From NCBI RefSeq assembly GCF_014200675.1, contig NZ_JACHCI010000019.1, positions 51,531-115,530 of the forward strand: DNA of 64,000 bases, written 5' to 3'. The notes under the pieces were generated by a model. The model was not told the DNA's origin. It ran no database searches and saw nothing but the letters and a program-made list of their open reading frames with translations. This stretch comes from Janthinobacterium saanense (GTDB lineage Bacteria; Pseudomonadota; Gammaproteobacteria; Burkholderiales; Burkholderiaceae_D). Shown here in pieces: positions 38,380 through 48,007 of this stretch (positions are counted from its first letter, which is position 1; the number at the start of each line of letters is the position of its first letter). The translations under genes and the position numbers were made by a program.

Positions 38380-40611
38380 TTATTGCAATAAAGCACCATC
38401 CATCCCTTGCACTTCAGGCAGCTTTTTCATCAATCCGATGTTGGCATCCCACACTCCCTGCGTCTCGAGCAAAGTGCACAACTGGCGGTATTGATGCTGC
38501 TCCAGCATCGCTTGCAGCGGCGCCACCAGTGGCTGTGCCGGTGGCGGCAGGGTTTCCAGCAACTGCGCCACCCTGTCCAGGTTCAGTTCGCGCAAGGCCA
38601 TCAGCAGCGCCGTGCGTTGATCCGGCGTCAACACGGCCAGCTCGTGCGCCTGCAGCGGCTGACGGCTTTCCGCCGCCGGGGAGCCTGGCATCGCGGCGGG
38701 CGCAGACGCCGCCGCCTCGGCCGCCTGCACCGGGATGCTGAAGCGGAAGGTGGCGCCCTGTCCCGGCGTGGACTCCAGGGTCAGCTCGCCCTTCATCAAC
38801 TGCACGAATTCGCGCGAAATGGCCAGGCCCAGTCCCGTGCCGTCTTGCGGTCCGGCGCTGTCGGCTTGCACGAAGGGTTCGAAGATGCGTTGCTGGTCGC
38901 GGGCGGCGACGCCGATGCCCGTGTCAGCGACGGCAAAGTGCAAGCGCCATGCATCGCCGGCCAGATGCTCCCCCCGCACGCGCAAGGTAATGGTGCCGCT
39001 GCCGGCAAACTTGACGGCGTTCGACATCAGGTTCAGCAGCACCTGGCGCAAGCGGGTGGCGTCCAGCCATGCAGCCGGCGGCACGCAGGCACAATCGAGG
39101 CGCAGGGCCAGTCCCTGCTGCTCGGCGCGCATGCCCAGCATGTCCATCACTTCCTGCAGCAGCGGCGCCAGCACGGCCACTTCGGCCTGCGTCGACAGCC
39201 GCCCCGCCTCGGCCTTGGACAGCTCGAGTATCTCGTTAATCAGGGTCAGCAGATGACTGCCCGAACGGTGGATGATCTCGAGCTTGCGTTTTTCATCGGC
39301 CTGCATATGGGGCGAGGCCGCCATCAGGCCTGAAAAGCCGATCACGGAATGGAGCGGCGTGCGCAATTCATGGCTCATATTGGCCAGGAAGGTGCTCTTC
39401 GCGCGGTTCGCCGCCTGCGCCTGGCTGACGGCCACCGACAGCGCGCCCGTGCGCTCGGCCACCAGCTCTTCGAGATGATGGCGATGGCGCAGCAATTCCA
39501 GCTCCGCCTCGCGATGCGCCGTGATGTCGTAATTCGAGCCCACCAGGCGCATCGCGTGGCCCGCGCCGTCGCGGAAGATCACGGCGTCTATCCTGATGTA
39601 GCGGATGCTGGCGTCGGGCCAGACGATGCGGTATTCATGCGCGAACGCCTGGCCGGAGAGCAGCGCCGCGGCGATGGCTTTTTCCGTCGCCACCACATCT
39701 TCGGGCACCATGGTGGCGCGCCAGATCGCCGATGGCCGCATGCCGCTGGCCGGGTCAGCCTTGAACTGCGCGTACATCTGCTCGTCCCATTCCAGCTCGT
39801 CGTCAATCACGTTCCAGTCCCAGATGCCGATGCTGGCCGCGCCGGTCGCCATCTGCACGCGCTCTTCGCTGCGCTGCAAGGCGCGGTAGCGGCTATCGAG
39901 CAGGGACACCATGTCGCGGATGGAGCGGTACAGGGCGCGCAGCTCGCCCAGGAACCAGGCCTTGGGCGGCATATCGGCCGCATCGCCCTGCCCCGCCTTG
40001 ACGCCGGCCGCATACTGGCCGATAGCCTTCAATGGCTTGAGCAGCAAGCGCCACATCAGCAGCCAGATGCTGGCCACCAGGATCACATCGAGCGCCACGA
40101 TCATGGCGGCGATGGCCAGCGCGCGCTGGCGCAGCTGTGCATGCAGCAGGGCCGGCGACGCATACACGGCCACGCCGCCGATTACCTGCCCGCCCAACGT
40201 CACCCTGCGCCGCTCGACCAGCAAGCCGGGATCATCGGGCGGCGCAGCCACGCTGTCAAAACCGCCATCGGCATTGCGGTGCAGGACTAGGGCCTCCTTG
40301 ACTAGCGCCGGCGTCAGCGCGCTGGCCACCAGTTCACGGTTGCCCAGGGTGCTGCGCATGATCGCCTGCATCTGCCTGTCGTCCAGATTCCACAAGGGCA
40401 GTTCCATCGCCACGGCCAGCTGGTCGGCACTCACCGACAGGCTCTGGTACAACTGCTGCCAGCGCTGTTCCCGTTCGGACTGGTAAAACAGCACAGCAAA
40501 CACCAGCAGCAGCACCGTGACGACAAACGTCAGCGCCACGCTGACAGCGAGCACGATGGACACTCCCCCCAGGCTACGTCCCCGCCTATCCGTTCCCGCC
40601 GCCATGTCCAT
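38380..40611 (-). CDS. Membrane sensor histidine kinase with PAS domain
   Basis: Domains in order: TM helix (ALTFVVTVLLLVFAVLFYQ), a periplasmic sensor of about 120 residues, a second TM helix (AIAAMIVALDVILVASIWLLMW), HAMP-like linker, PAS (ATGAASIGIWDWNV), HisKA (phosphoacceptor in MSHELRTPLHSVIGFSG) and HATPase (NLMSNAVKFAG, DTGIGV, GTGLGLAIS). A C-terminal helical region of about 100 residues lacks a receiver. AAGGG lies 5 bp before ATG 40611. The receiver-PAS-GGDEF-EAL gene follows after 96 bp and is probably its target. The signal is unknown. Confidence 0.93.
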   Translation of the reverse strand: MDMAAGTDRRGRSLGGVSIVLAVSVALTFVVTVLLLVFAVLFYQSEREQRWQQLYQSLSVSADQLAVAMELPLWNLDDRQMQAIMRSTLGNRELVASALTPALVKEALVLHRNADGGFDSVAAPPDDPGLLVERRRVTLGGQVIGGVAVYASPALLHAQLRQRALAIAAMIVALDVILVASIWLLMWRLLLKPLKAIGQYAAGVKAGQGDAADMPPKAWFLGELRALYRSIRDMVSLLDSRYRALQRSEERVQMATGAASIGIWDWNVIDDELEWDEQMYAQFKADPASGMRPSAIWRATMVPEDVVATEKAIAAALLSGQAFAHEYRIVWPDASIRYIRIDAVIFRDGAGHAMRLVGSNYDITAHREAELELLRHRHHLEELVAERTGALSVAVSQAQAANRAKSTFLANMSHELRTPLHSVIGFSGLMAASPHMQADEKRKLEIIHRSGSHLLTLINEILELSKAEAGRLSTQAEVAVLAPLLQEVMDMLGMRAEQQGLALRLDCACVPPAAWLDATRLRQVLLNLMSNAVKFAGSGTITLRVRGEHLAGDAWRLHFAVADTGIGVAARDQQRIFEPFVQADSAGPQDGTGLGLAISREFVQLMKGELTLESTPGQGATFRFSIPVQAAEAAASAPAAMPGSPAAESRQPLQAHELAVLTPDQRTALLMALRELNLDRVAQLLETLPPPAQPLVAPLQAMLEQHQYRQLCTLLETQGVWDANIGLMKKLPEVQGMDGALLQ

Positions 40612-40632
40612 GCTGTCCCTTGCCTGTCGCCA

Positions 40633-40654
40633 CTCTGTTAGCCGCTCCACCGTC
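40633..40654 (+). promoter_or_regulatory. Third copy of the CTCTGTTAGC upstream motif
   Basis: CCACTCTGTTAGC here matches 13 bp of the element upstream of the SDR-Ku operon, followed by a similar CACCGT at matching distance. It lies 21 bp before the histidine kinase start codon but in opposite orientation to that gene. Confidence 0.4.
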
Positions 40655-40746
40655 ACGCGGCATGCGCGGCACAGATAATTATCAACATAATAATGTCAAT
40701 TGCATAGGCAAGTCTATGGCTTGGAACATTTCCTCAGATCAGATCA

Positions 40747-42096
40747 TCACTGATCCGCAGCCGCACTGATACCAAATAATTCCAGCTTCAGGCCGTGTAT
40801 GCCGGACGGCACATAGATTGCAATTGCCTGGGCCTTGATCATGGCATCGTAAATGCTGCCCTTGTTTTCAATCGAAAAATAATAGGTATTGGGCCGAACC
40901 GGTACTTCGGCCGGAACTTGCGCCATATGACGCAGCTCGACGCCGGGCAGTGCCCGCGCCAGCAATAGCTCGATATTGTCTGGCGATGAAATCTTGAATT
41001 GCAACGGTACCGTGGCAACCAGCTCCAGTGCCGGCATATCGGCATTGACAGCCAGGCAAAGCTCGGTCTGTCTATCGATGCGGCTGGCCTCAAGAAAACC
41101 ATGATAGTGCGTGTTTTTTTGCGCATCGTTGGACAGGGCGATCGGGAAGTAGCGCGACAGCAGCACGGTATCGATCAAGTCCCGGATGATCGCGTCGAGT
41201 TTGCCAAAACCTGGCCCCACGTCTTCATGGCGATAGGCAGGCAAATCGCCCAAGGTGTATTTTTTCGAAAAGGTCATCAAGCCGCCGGCCAGCGCCATCA
41301 GTTGTTCGAACAACTGTACCGGGTGATGGCGCCGATAAGCCGCACAATGGCTCAGTACGGCGCTGGCGGTACTCAATGTGTTCAGCATCCAGAACGAGGA
41401 AATGTCACCGCTATGGAATTCAACCGTGTTTTTACCGGCTTGCCGGTGGCGGCTGTACAGCGCTTCTATTTTTGCGCCCATGCGCTCAAGCAGGGAATCG
41501 AGCATGGTCTGCAAGGCCGGTTCCGCACTGATGCTCAAACCGGGCGGGATGAAGGAAGTATCAATGTCAAAGCTGCCATTGCCTGCGCGGCGCAAGCGTA
41601 TCAAGGGGATGGCAAGGTAATCATGCAGCGGATCGAGCTGCGACAACAGGCGCACGCGTTTCTTCAGGTAGGCCACCTCGATGCTGACCGCTTCGCTGTA
41701 CAGATCAGGTGTCTCAACATCGGCCTGAACGTAGCGCGCGCCAGAGGCAGATACATTTCCGCCATGCGCCTGCATGGCGGGCAAGGCCGCATAAAATGTA
41801 AAGCTATGTTCGCTTGATGGCAAGGTGGACAGGTCAACCGCGCTGGGCAGCACATCGCCGAGCGGCGCCTCGTACATCTCGCCATCCTGAAATACCAGTG
41901 ACATCGTATCGGCCCGCAGACTATTGTTGGCCAGGGCATCCGAATTCCAGTTGATCGTCTGCACGCCCCACAGATGGGGATTAATCAAGGAGGCCAGGCG
42001 TTGCAGACGCGCTTCATGATAGCGGTCCAATTGCTGGAATTGCTGGGGGCCGATGGCCAATCCTTCCGACCATAATAGTTTTGATGGCAAACTCAT
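40747..42096 (-). CDS. tssK: Type VI secretion baseplate protein TssK
   Basis: A 449-residue protein starting [31 protein letters not shown], the TssK opening. RARHLF-type blocks such as YLAIPLIRLRR, LFEQLMALAGGLMTFSK and a C-terminal beta domain (FSIENKGSIYDAMIKAQAIAIYVPSGI) are present. TssK links the TssF/TssG wedge to the membrane complex. GGAG lies 6 bp before ATG 42096, so longer starts are rejected. It is transcribed away from tssF; no tssJ, tssL or tssM adjoins it, unlike the usual arrangement. Confidence 0.93.
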   Translation of the reverse strand: MSLPSKLLWSEGLAIGPQQFQQLDRYHEARLQRLASLINPHLWGVQTINWNSDALANNSLRADTMSLVFQDGEMYEAPLGDVLPSAVDLSTLPSSEHSFTFYAALPAMQAHGGNVSASGARYVQADVETPDLYSEAVSIEVAYLKKRVRLLSQLDPLHDYLAIPLIRLRRAGNGSFDIDTSFIPPGLSISAEPALQTMLDSLLERMGAKIEALYSRHRQAGKNTVEFHSGDISSFWMLNTLSTASAVLSHCAAYRRHHPVQLFEQLMALAGGLMTFSKKYTLGDLPAYRHEDVGPGFGKLDAIIRDLIDTVLLSRYFPIALSNDAQKNTHYHGFLEASRIDRQTELCLAVNADMPALELVATVPLQFKISSPDNIELLLARALPGVELRHMAQVPAEVPVRPNTYYFSIENKGSIYDAMIKAQAIAIYVPSGIHGLKLELFGISAAADQ

Positions 42097-42196
42097 TGCG
42101 TTCTCCGTTGTCATGGCTGGGATCTTTGCTGCCTTGCCAGTCTGAAGTTGCCAGCTTGAAAGTCTTTGATGTTGCGCAGCATCCCTATGCAATTAT

Positions 42197-42210
42197 TTGC
42201 GCAAGCGCAA
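42197..42210. promoter_or_regulatory. Palindrome in the tssK-tssF divergent gap
   Basis: TTGCGC-AA-GCGCAA, a 6-bp inverted repeat centred in the 238-bp divergent region. It could be an operator acting on both directions; no regulator gene is adjacent. Confidence 0.4.
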
Positions 42211-42272
42211 TTTACCGTGGCGCAGACGCTCCGATACTGGCCTCTTCGCAGCTTTGCCGCCAGGAGCACACC

Positions 42273-42332
42273 ATGTCCCGTTATCACGCGCCAGCAACAC
42301 CCGTAGCCACGCAGCGTGATAGCAAGAACTAA
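42273..42332 (+). CDS. Short ORF (19 aa) directly upstream of tssF
   Basis: ATG 42273 has a good ribosome binding site (AGGAG, 7 bp) and encodes MSRYHAPATPVATQRDSKN, stopping 2 bp before the tssF start. tssF itself has no convincing ribosome binding site, so translation of this leader could load ribosomes onto tssF by coupling. No homology is recognised. Confidence 0.45.
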   Translation: MSRYHAPATPVATQRDSKN

Positions 42333-42334
42333 GC

Positions 42335-44134
42335 ATGGACGACTTGCTGCCATATTTCGAGCGGGAACTGGTCATGCTGCGGCGGCATTGCCGGGAATTC
42401 GCCGAACGCTATCCCAGGATTGCCGGCAAACTGCACATGTCCGGCGAATCCTGCGAAGATCCGCATGTGGAGCACCTGATCGAATCAGTGGCCATGCTGG
42501 CGGCACGTATCTCGAAACGGCTTGACGACGATTACCCGCAATTTACCGAAGCCTTGTTCGAAGCACTGTTTCCGCATTACCTAAGGCCCTTTCCATCCTG
42601 CGCCATCGTGCACCAGGATATGCCGGCGCCTGGTGCGGGCGCACGCCACCTTCCGGCCAATAGCGAGCTGGATTCGGCTGCGGTACGCGGCGTACGCTGC
42701 CGCTTCAAGACGGTCTACGACATGACAACAGGAACATCCACCCTAGAGCATGCGAGTTTCGACGCCATGATCAAGGCGCCTGCTGGCGTGCGCCTGCCCA
42801 TCATGGTCAGTTCCTCGCTGAACATCGTCATCCGGCATCTTGACGCACCGCCGGCATCCCTGCGTGTTTTCATCAATGGCGAACCGTCGTTTGCGGCCGC
42901 CCTGCGCGACGCCCTGTTCATGCGCACCACCTGCGCCTTTGTGGAAGCTGAAGCAGGACCGTGGATTGCACTAGCGGCAGTACCGTTGAAGCCAGTCGGT
43001 TTTGCTGAAACAGAGGCATTGATACCGTTCGGCGCGCGTTCCCAGCCCGCCTACCGCATCCTCAGCGAATACTTTGCCTACCCGGAAAAATTCAACTTCC
43101 TTGATATCGATATCGCTGCGCTCAGCGCTTTCCTGCCGGCTGGCTGCCGGTGCTACACCCTGCATCTGGGCATGGCGGGCTTGCGCCCGGATTCCGATAT
43201 TGCACGCATGCTAACGAGTATTTCCAAGGCAAATCTGCTACTGGGCTGCAGCCCGGTGGTGAACCTCTTCCGCCAAAGTGGCGTACCGATAGCCATCACC
43301 CGCCAAAAAACCGACTACGCCGTGTTGGCCCATGCCACCCACGCGCATGGCTACGAAGTGCTAGGCATCGATGCCGTCCATCTGCTGCGCCAACGCGGAG
43401 GCGATAGCACGCTGACCGAATTTCGCCCGCTGTATAGCTTGCGCCACGGCGAAGGGGCGGCACACCACTACTGGGTGTTACGCCACGACGAACATCTCGC
43501 TGAAAAAAGCCCTGGCCACGAGAAAAAAATCACGCTGGTCGATAGCGACTTCAATCCCCTGCTACACGAAAAGGCCAGCCTGTCGCTTGAGCTGACATGC
43601 AGCAACCGGGATTTGCCGCTGGCGCTCAAATACGGCCAGCCACAAGGAGATCTGCAGCCCTGCAGCGGCGGCACCGCATTGCGCCTGTTACGCCGCCCCA
43701 GCCCACCGCGCCGTTTCGCACCGGGCTTTGGGCTGCACTGGCGCCTGATTTCCCATTTGACCTTAAACCACCATGCGCTGGCACAAGAAGGCTTGCCCGC
43801 CTTGCGCGAAATGCTGACGCTGTATGACCTGGCCCAGTCAGCTACCTCACAAAGGCTGATCAACGGTATCGCCGCGCTGGCGCATCAGCCGGCCACGGCA
43901 TGGCTACGCCACCAGCGCGGCACCTCGCTGGTGCACGGCGTCGAATTGCGCATGACGCTAGATGAAGCAGCCTTTGTTGGCAGCAGCATGCATTTGTTTG
44001 TCCAGGTGATCGATCACTTTCTTGGACTGTATGTCCAAATCAACAGTTTTATCGAGTTGATCGTGCTGTCACTGCAAAGCGGAGAGGAGTTGATCCGATG
44101 CAAGCCAAGAAGCGGACTGCAGAATCTGGTGTAA
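42335..44134 (+). CDS. tssF: Type VI secretion baseplate subunit TssF
   Basis: A 599-residue protein starting MDDLLPYFERELVMLRRHCREFAERYPRIAGKL, with EDPHVEHLIESVAMLAARISKRLDDDYPQFTEALFEALFPHYLRPFPS, the classic TssF (VasA/ImpG) N-terminus. The C-terminal region (GTSLVHGVELRMTLDEAAFVGSSMHLFVQVIDHFLGLYVQINSF) is the family end. Forms the baseplate wedge with TssG, TssE and TssK. Its 3' end overlaps tssG by 37 bp. Confidence 0.95.
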   Translation: MDDLLPYFERELVMLRRHCREFAERYPRIAGKLHMSGESCEDPHVEHLIESVAMLAARISKRLDDDYPQFTEALFEALFPHYLRPFPSCAIVHQDMPAPGAGARHLPANSELDSAAVRGVRCRFKTVYDMTTGTSTLEHASFDAMIKAPAGVRLPIMVSSSLNIVIRHLDAPPASLRVFINGEPSFAAALRDALFMRTTCAFVEAEAGPWIALAAVPLKPVGFAETEALIPFGARSQPAYRILSEYFAYPEKFNFLDIDIAALSAFLPAGCRCYTLHLGMAGLRPDSDIARMLTSISKANLLLGCSPVVNLFRQSGVPIAITRQKTDYAVLAHATHAHGYEVLGIDAVHLLRQRGGDSTLTEFRPLYSLRHGEGAAHHYWVLRHDEHLAEKSPGHEKKITLVDSDFNPLLHEKASLSLELTCSNRDLPLALKYGQPQGDLQPCSGGTALRLLRRPSPPRRFAPGFGLHWRLISHLTLNHHALAQEGLPALREMLTLYDLAQSATSQRLINGIAALAHQPATAWLRHQRGTSLVHGVELRMTLDEAAFVGSSMHLFVQVIDHFLGLYVQINSFIELIVLSLQSGEELIRCKPRSGLQNLV

Positions 44135-45138
44135 TCCAGCACCTGCTCGCCGAACCTTACCGCTATCAGTTTGTACAAGCGGTGCGCATTGTGCTGCGCT
44201 GGCTACGCCAGCACGATGTGGCCCATGAACAAGCTTTTAGCCAGGTACTGCGTTTTGAAAACAGCCTGTCGCTGAATTTTCCCGCCAGTGAAATCGCAGG
44301 CCTCTCCCATGAGGAAAATGGGCAGATCACCGTGACGCCAGCGTTCATCGGGCTGCTAGGCGTCAGCGGCAGCTTGCCCCTGCACCATTCAGAACGCATT
44401 GCAACGTATCGGTATTTAACAAAAGATAGTGGCGTATCGGCCTTCCTCGGCATCTTTTCGCATCGCATGGTGGTGCTGTTCTGCCAGGCCTGGGGCAAAT
44501 ACCGCCTGGAAGATGCGCTGGACACCCAAGCCAGGGACGATCAGCTGCCATTGCTGATGGCGCTGGCAGGCGTCCAGCGCAATGCCTTGCCGGTCAGCAG
44601 CGAGGATGGCGCCGTAAGCCAGGACGTGGCGGCCTGGTATGCAGGACTGCTGCGCAGCCGCCCCGTCTCCGCGCAGGCAATTGCGCGCGTGCTGGCCGAA
44701 TACTGCGGGGTCGCAGTCGAACTGGAACAATTTGTCGGCGGCTGGGACACTCTGCCAGCAAACCGGCGCAGCCTGCTAGGCAGCACAAATTTCACCCTGG
44801 CGCGCGGCGCCACCCTGGGCGTGCGCATGTGGCGCCATGACATGCGGGTACGGCTCAACATCGGCCCCTTAAGCCCGGCCGAGTTGCAACGTTTCCTGCC
44901 GCGCGGCGCTGGCGCCAGAGCACTGGCAAGAATGCTGACCCTGTTTGGCCTGCCTGACTTGCAATATGAAGTGCGGCTGGCGCTGAGTTCCCCCTGCATC
45001 ACCGCCATGGTCTTGCATCCCCGCCCGTCGGAGCGATGCCGGCTGGGATGGACTACTTTCTTGCCGGACGCGCAAGGCCAGGTACGCAGCGCCAGCGTGC
45101 GTTATCTGCTGCAGCGCACTTGCACATCACCTAGCTGA
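44098..45138 (+). CDS. tssG: Type VI secretion baseplate subunit TssG
   Basis: A 346-residue protein with the TssG (VasB/ImpH) blocks LLAEPYRYQFVQAVRIVLRWL, RFENSLSLNFPASEI, TPAFIGLLGVSGSLPLHHSERIA and FSHRMVVLFCQAWGKYR. The ATG lies inside the end of tssF, so the two wedge proteins are translationally linked. The PAAR gene follows after 13 bp. Confidence 0.95.
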   Translation: MQAKKRTAESGVIQHLLAEPYRYQFVQAVRIVLRWLRQHDVAHEQAFSQVLRFENSLSLNFPASEIAGLSHEENGQITVTPAFIGLLGVSGSLPLHHSERIATYRYLTKDSGVSAFLGIFSHRMVVLFCQAWGKYRLEDALDTQARDDQLPLLMALAGVQRNALPVSSEDGAVSQDVAAWYAGLLRSRPVSAQAIARVLAEYCGVAVELEQFVGGWDTLPANRRSLLGSTNFTLARGATLGVRMWRHDMRVRLNIGPLSPAELQRFLPRGAGARALARMLTLFGLPDLQYEVRLALSSPCITAMVLHPRPSERCRLGWTTFLPDAQGQVRSASVRYLLQRTCTSPS

Positions 45139-45151
45139 AAACGAGGAAACC

Positions 45152-45406
45152 ATGAAACATCAGGGACGCGGCGTGATCCGGCTCGGCGATCAGACCGATC
45201 ACGGCGGCAAAGTCACCAGCGCATCGTCTGGCACGACCGTGATGGGACTGGCGGCGGCACTGTCCGATGACATGACCTTTTGCCCCAAGTGCAAAGGCAG
45301 TTTTGCCATCAAGCCTGACGGTGCCGGCGCAAAACACATGGGCAAGCCATACGCCTACGACGGCGACGCCACCGCTTGCGGCGCTCACCTGATCACATCG
45401 CTGTAA
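45152..45406 (+). CDS. PAAR-domain spike-tip protein
   Basis: An 84-residue protein made of PAAR repeats: IRLGDQTDHGGKVTSASSGTTVMGLAAALSDDMTFCPKCKGSFAI and AYDGDATACGAHLITSL. The His and Cys residues are the zinc ligands that cap the cone on VgrG. It has no effector extension, so cargo is probably carried by VgrG or the adaptor surface. It lies 12 bp before vgrG. Confidence 0.95.
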   Translation: MKHQGRGVIRLGDQTDHGGKVTSASSGTTVMGLAAALSDDMTFCPKCKGSFAIKPDGAGAKHMGKPYAYDGDATACGAHLITSL

Positions 45407-45418
45407 GGGAGGCTGGCA

Positions 45419-48007
45419 ATGACTGTCACCACGCTCGAAGCGCTATCCGTACTGAATTTCGCTTCACAAGAGCAGCGCCTGTTGCGGCTGGACTTTCCGC
45501 GCGATGACGGCCCCGACGGCGTAATCCTGCTGGTCAATTCAATCACGGCCATGGAGGAAGTATCGCGCGATTTTCGCTTCGAGGCCGAACTGCTGTCCGA
45601 CGATGCGCATGTCGCGCTCAAAGCCATGATGGGACGCATGGTCACCATTTCCATGGTGCGCGACGATGGAACGCTGCGCTACTTTAACGGTTATGTAGGC
45701 GAATTCAGTCTGCTGCGCGCCGACGGCGGTTTTGCCTGGTACCGCATTGTGCTGCAACCCTGGCTCGCCTTTGCCAGGCTACGCCAGGACAATGTTTCGT
45801 TCCATGGCCAAAGCGTGATGCAGCTGACCGAAACGACTTTTGCACACTACCAGCAGCGCGACTGGAAAACCGCCATCCACGGCGATGACCCGCAACTCAC
45901 CTGCGCCAACCAGCACAACGAAACCGACTACAACCATCTGCACCGGCGCTGGGAGGCGCTGGGCCTGTATTACTGGTATGAGCACCGCGCCGATGGCCAT
46001 ACCCTTTGGCTGGCGGACAACAGCACCCTGGCAGACGTGATCGAGACAGCGCCAGACGACGGCGCCCTGCACTTTCATTGCGAATCGGGTTCCATGGAGG
46101 ACGATGGAATCAAACAATGGCAAGCCGTGCGGCGGCTGGGATCCGGGCAGTTGACACTGGCCAGTTTCGACTACAAGAATCCGCAGCCACGCCTTGCCAC
46201 CGGCCATAGCCTGAACCGCCAGGGCGACGTGTTTGGCCACGAATGGTATGAAAACACGGGCGCCTACGGTTATGCCAACACGGATGCAGGCGAGTCGCTG
46301 GCGCAGCGCCGCATGGAAGAAAGCGACCACCTGCGCCAATACTTCGAGGCGGAAGGAAATCATCGCGGTATCCAGGCGGGGCGCTGCTTCCGGCTCGACG
46401 GGCATTTCAGTGCCGAGGAAAAACGCTATCAAGCGGGACAGGAGCGCCCGGACAATATTGCCGAACGCGAGTATCTGATACTGTCAGCCGAACATATCGC
46501 CAGCAACAATTATCAGGCTGGCCACAGAGCGGCATCGCATTACGCCAACACCTTGCGCTGCGTACGCAAGGATATACGCTGGCGCCCAGGCCGCCATTAC
46601 AACAGTGCGCCGTGCATCGTCGCTGGCGTACAGACGGCGCTGGTAGTCGGGCCCGCTGGCGAGGAAATCCACACTGACGCACTGGGACGTATCCGCTTGA
46701 AATTTCACTGGGACCGGCTTGGTGAATTCGATGAGCGTAGCTCACCGTGGATACGGGTCATGATGCCGATGGCCGGCCCGCAAATGGGCCATGTCGCCCT
46801 GCCCCGCATCGGCCAGGAAGTGGTCGTGCAATTCCAGGATGGCAATATCGACCACCCCATCGTGATCGGCGTGGTCTATAACAGCAGCAATATGCCGCCA
46901 TGGCAGTTGCCACAGCAGCGCGCCCTGTCCGGCGTGCGCAGCCGCGAACTCGGCGCCCGCAACGCCAATCACCTGGTGCTCGACGATACCAGGGCGTCCA
47001 TCCAGGCACAGCTGCGCAGCGAACACCAGGATAGCCGTCTCTCATTGGGCAACATCACGCGCATCGACGATAACGCCGGCCGCAAGGAGGCGCGTGGCGC
47101 AGGTTTTGAATTGGCCAGCAATGCCTGGGGTGCGCTGCGCGCCGCCAAAGGCATGCTGATCACGACGGAAACACAGGCCGACACCATCAAACAACTGGCG
47201 GAAACCCTGGCGCGGCTGGCGCAAGCGCGTCAGTTACAAGAAGGGCTGGCCGCCATGGCCGTGAGCGCGGGCGCCCAGGACAGCGCCGAACAGCAAGGCA
47301 GCGTCGCCGAAGCGATCAAGCGTCAGAACGCCGCCATCAAAGGCAGCGGCAAGGAATTTCCGGAATTGGCCGAGCCGCACCTGGTACTGGCCAGCCCGGC
47401 CGGGATCGAACTGAGCACGGCGCAATCGGTGCACCTGGCCGCCAGCGAACATATAGCGCTCAGCAGCGGCAAGAGCATCTCGCTTGCCAGCGGCGACAGC
47501 GTCTTTGCCAGCATTGCCAAGACCTTCAGCCTGTTCGTGCACAAGGCCGGCATGAAACTGATCGCCGCCAGCGGCAAAGTCAGCATCGAGGCACATAGTG
47601 ACGAAGTGGAAGTGATTGCAAAAAAAGTCTTATCACTCATCAGTGAAGCGGACTGGGTCAACATCAAAGGCAAGAAAGGCGTACGCCTGCACGGCGCCAG
47701 CCACATGCTGGAAATCAGCGACAAAGTGCAATTCTTCACCTCATCGCCCGTGCTCTTCAACGGCAACCTGGAAACCCTGGCGCCGAAAAGCGTGTCGCAG
47801 GAATTTAATGAACGGCCGCATAGCAGTTTTGACCAGGAAGTATTGCTGATGCAAGTCGATGACCAGCCCGCTGTGGGTATCGACTTCGATGTACTTCGCG
47901 ACGATAGCAATATCACAGGCAAGAGTTCGGAAAGCGGCTCCACGCAAATACAGAAATCCACCGGTATCGATAGCTATGTCATTCGTTATAAGGGAGAACT
48001 GCCATGA
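45419..48007 (+). CDS. vgrG: Type VI secretion spike protein VgrG (TssI)
   Basis: An 862-residue protein with the gp27-like part (residues about 20-400, EVSRDFRFEAELLSDDAHVALKAMMGRMVTI) and the gp5-like OB and beta-helix part (GRIRLKFHWDRLGEFDERSSPWIRVMMPMAG). A DUF2345-type region (AKGMLITTETQADTIKQLAETLARLAQARQL, LASPAGIELSTAQSVHLAASEHIALSSGKS) follows. The last 60 residues, beyond this domain, may bind the effector encoded next. Its stop codon overlaps the effector start by 4 bp. Confidence 0.96.
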   Translation: MTVTTLEALSVLNFASQEQRLLRLDFPRDDGPDGVILLVNSITAMEEVSRDFRFEAELLSDDAHVALKAMMGRMVTISMVRDDGTLRYFNGYVGEFSLLRADGGFAWYRIVLQPWLAFARLRQDNVSFHGQSVMQLTETTFAHYQQRDWKTAIHGDDPQLTCANQHNETDYNHLHRRWEALGLYYWYEHRADGHTLWLADNSTLADVIETAPDDGALHFHCESGSMEDDGIKQWQAVRRLGSGQLTLASFDYKNPQPRLATGHSLNRQGDVFGHEWYENTGAYGYANTDAGESLAQRRMEESDHLRQYFEAEGNHRGIQAGRCFRLDGHFSAEEKRYQAGQERPDNIAEREYLILSAEHIASNNYQAGHRAASHYANTLRCVRKDIRWRPGRHYNSAPCIVAGVQTALVVGPAGEEIHTDALGRIRLKFHWDRLGEFDERSSPWIRVMMPMAGPQMGHVALPRIGQEVVVQFQDGNIDHPIVIGVVYNSSNMPPWQLPQQRALSGVRSRELGARNANHLVLDDTRASIQAQLRSEHQDSRLSLGNITRIDDNAGRKEARGAGFELASNAWGALRAAKGMLITTETQADTIKQLAETLARLAQARQLQEGLAAMAVSAGAQDSAEQQGSVAEAIKRQNAAIKGSGKEFPELAEPHLVLASPAGIELSTAQSVHLAASEHIALSSGKSISLASGDSVFASIAKTFSLFVHKAGMKLIAASGKVSIEAHSDEVEVIAKKVLSLISEADWVNIKGKKGVRLHGASHMLEISDKVQFFTSSPVLFNGNLETLAPKSVSQEFNERPHSSFDQEVLLMQVDDQPAVGIDFDVLRDDSNITGKSSESGSTQIQKSTGIDSYVIRYKGELP

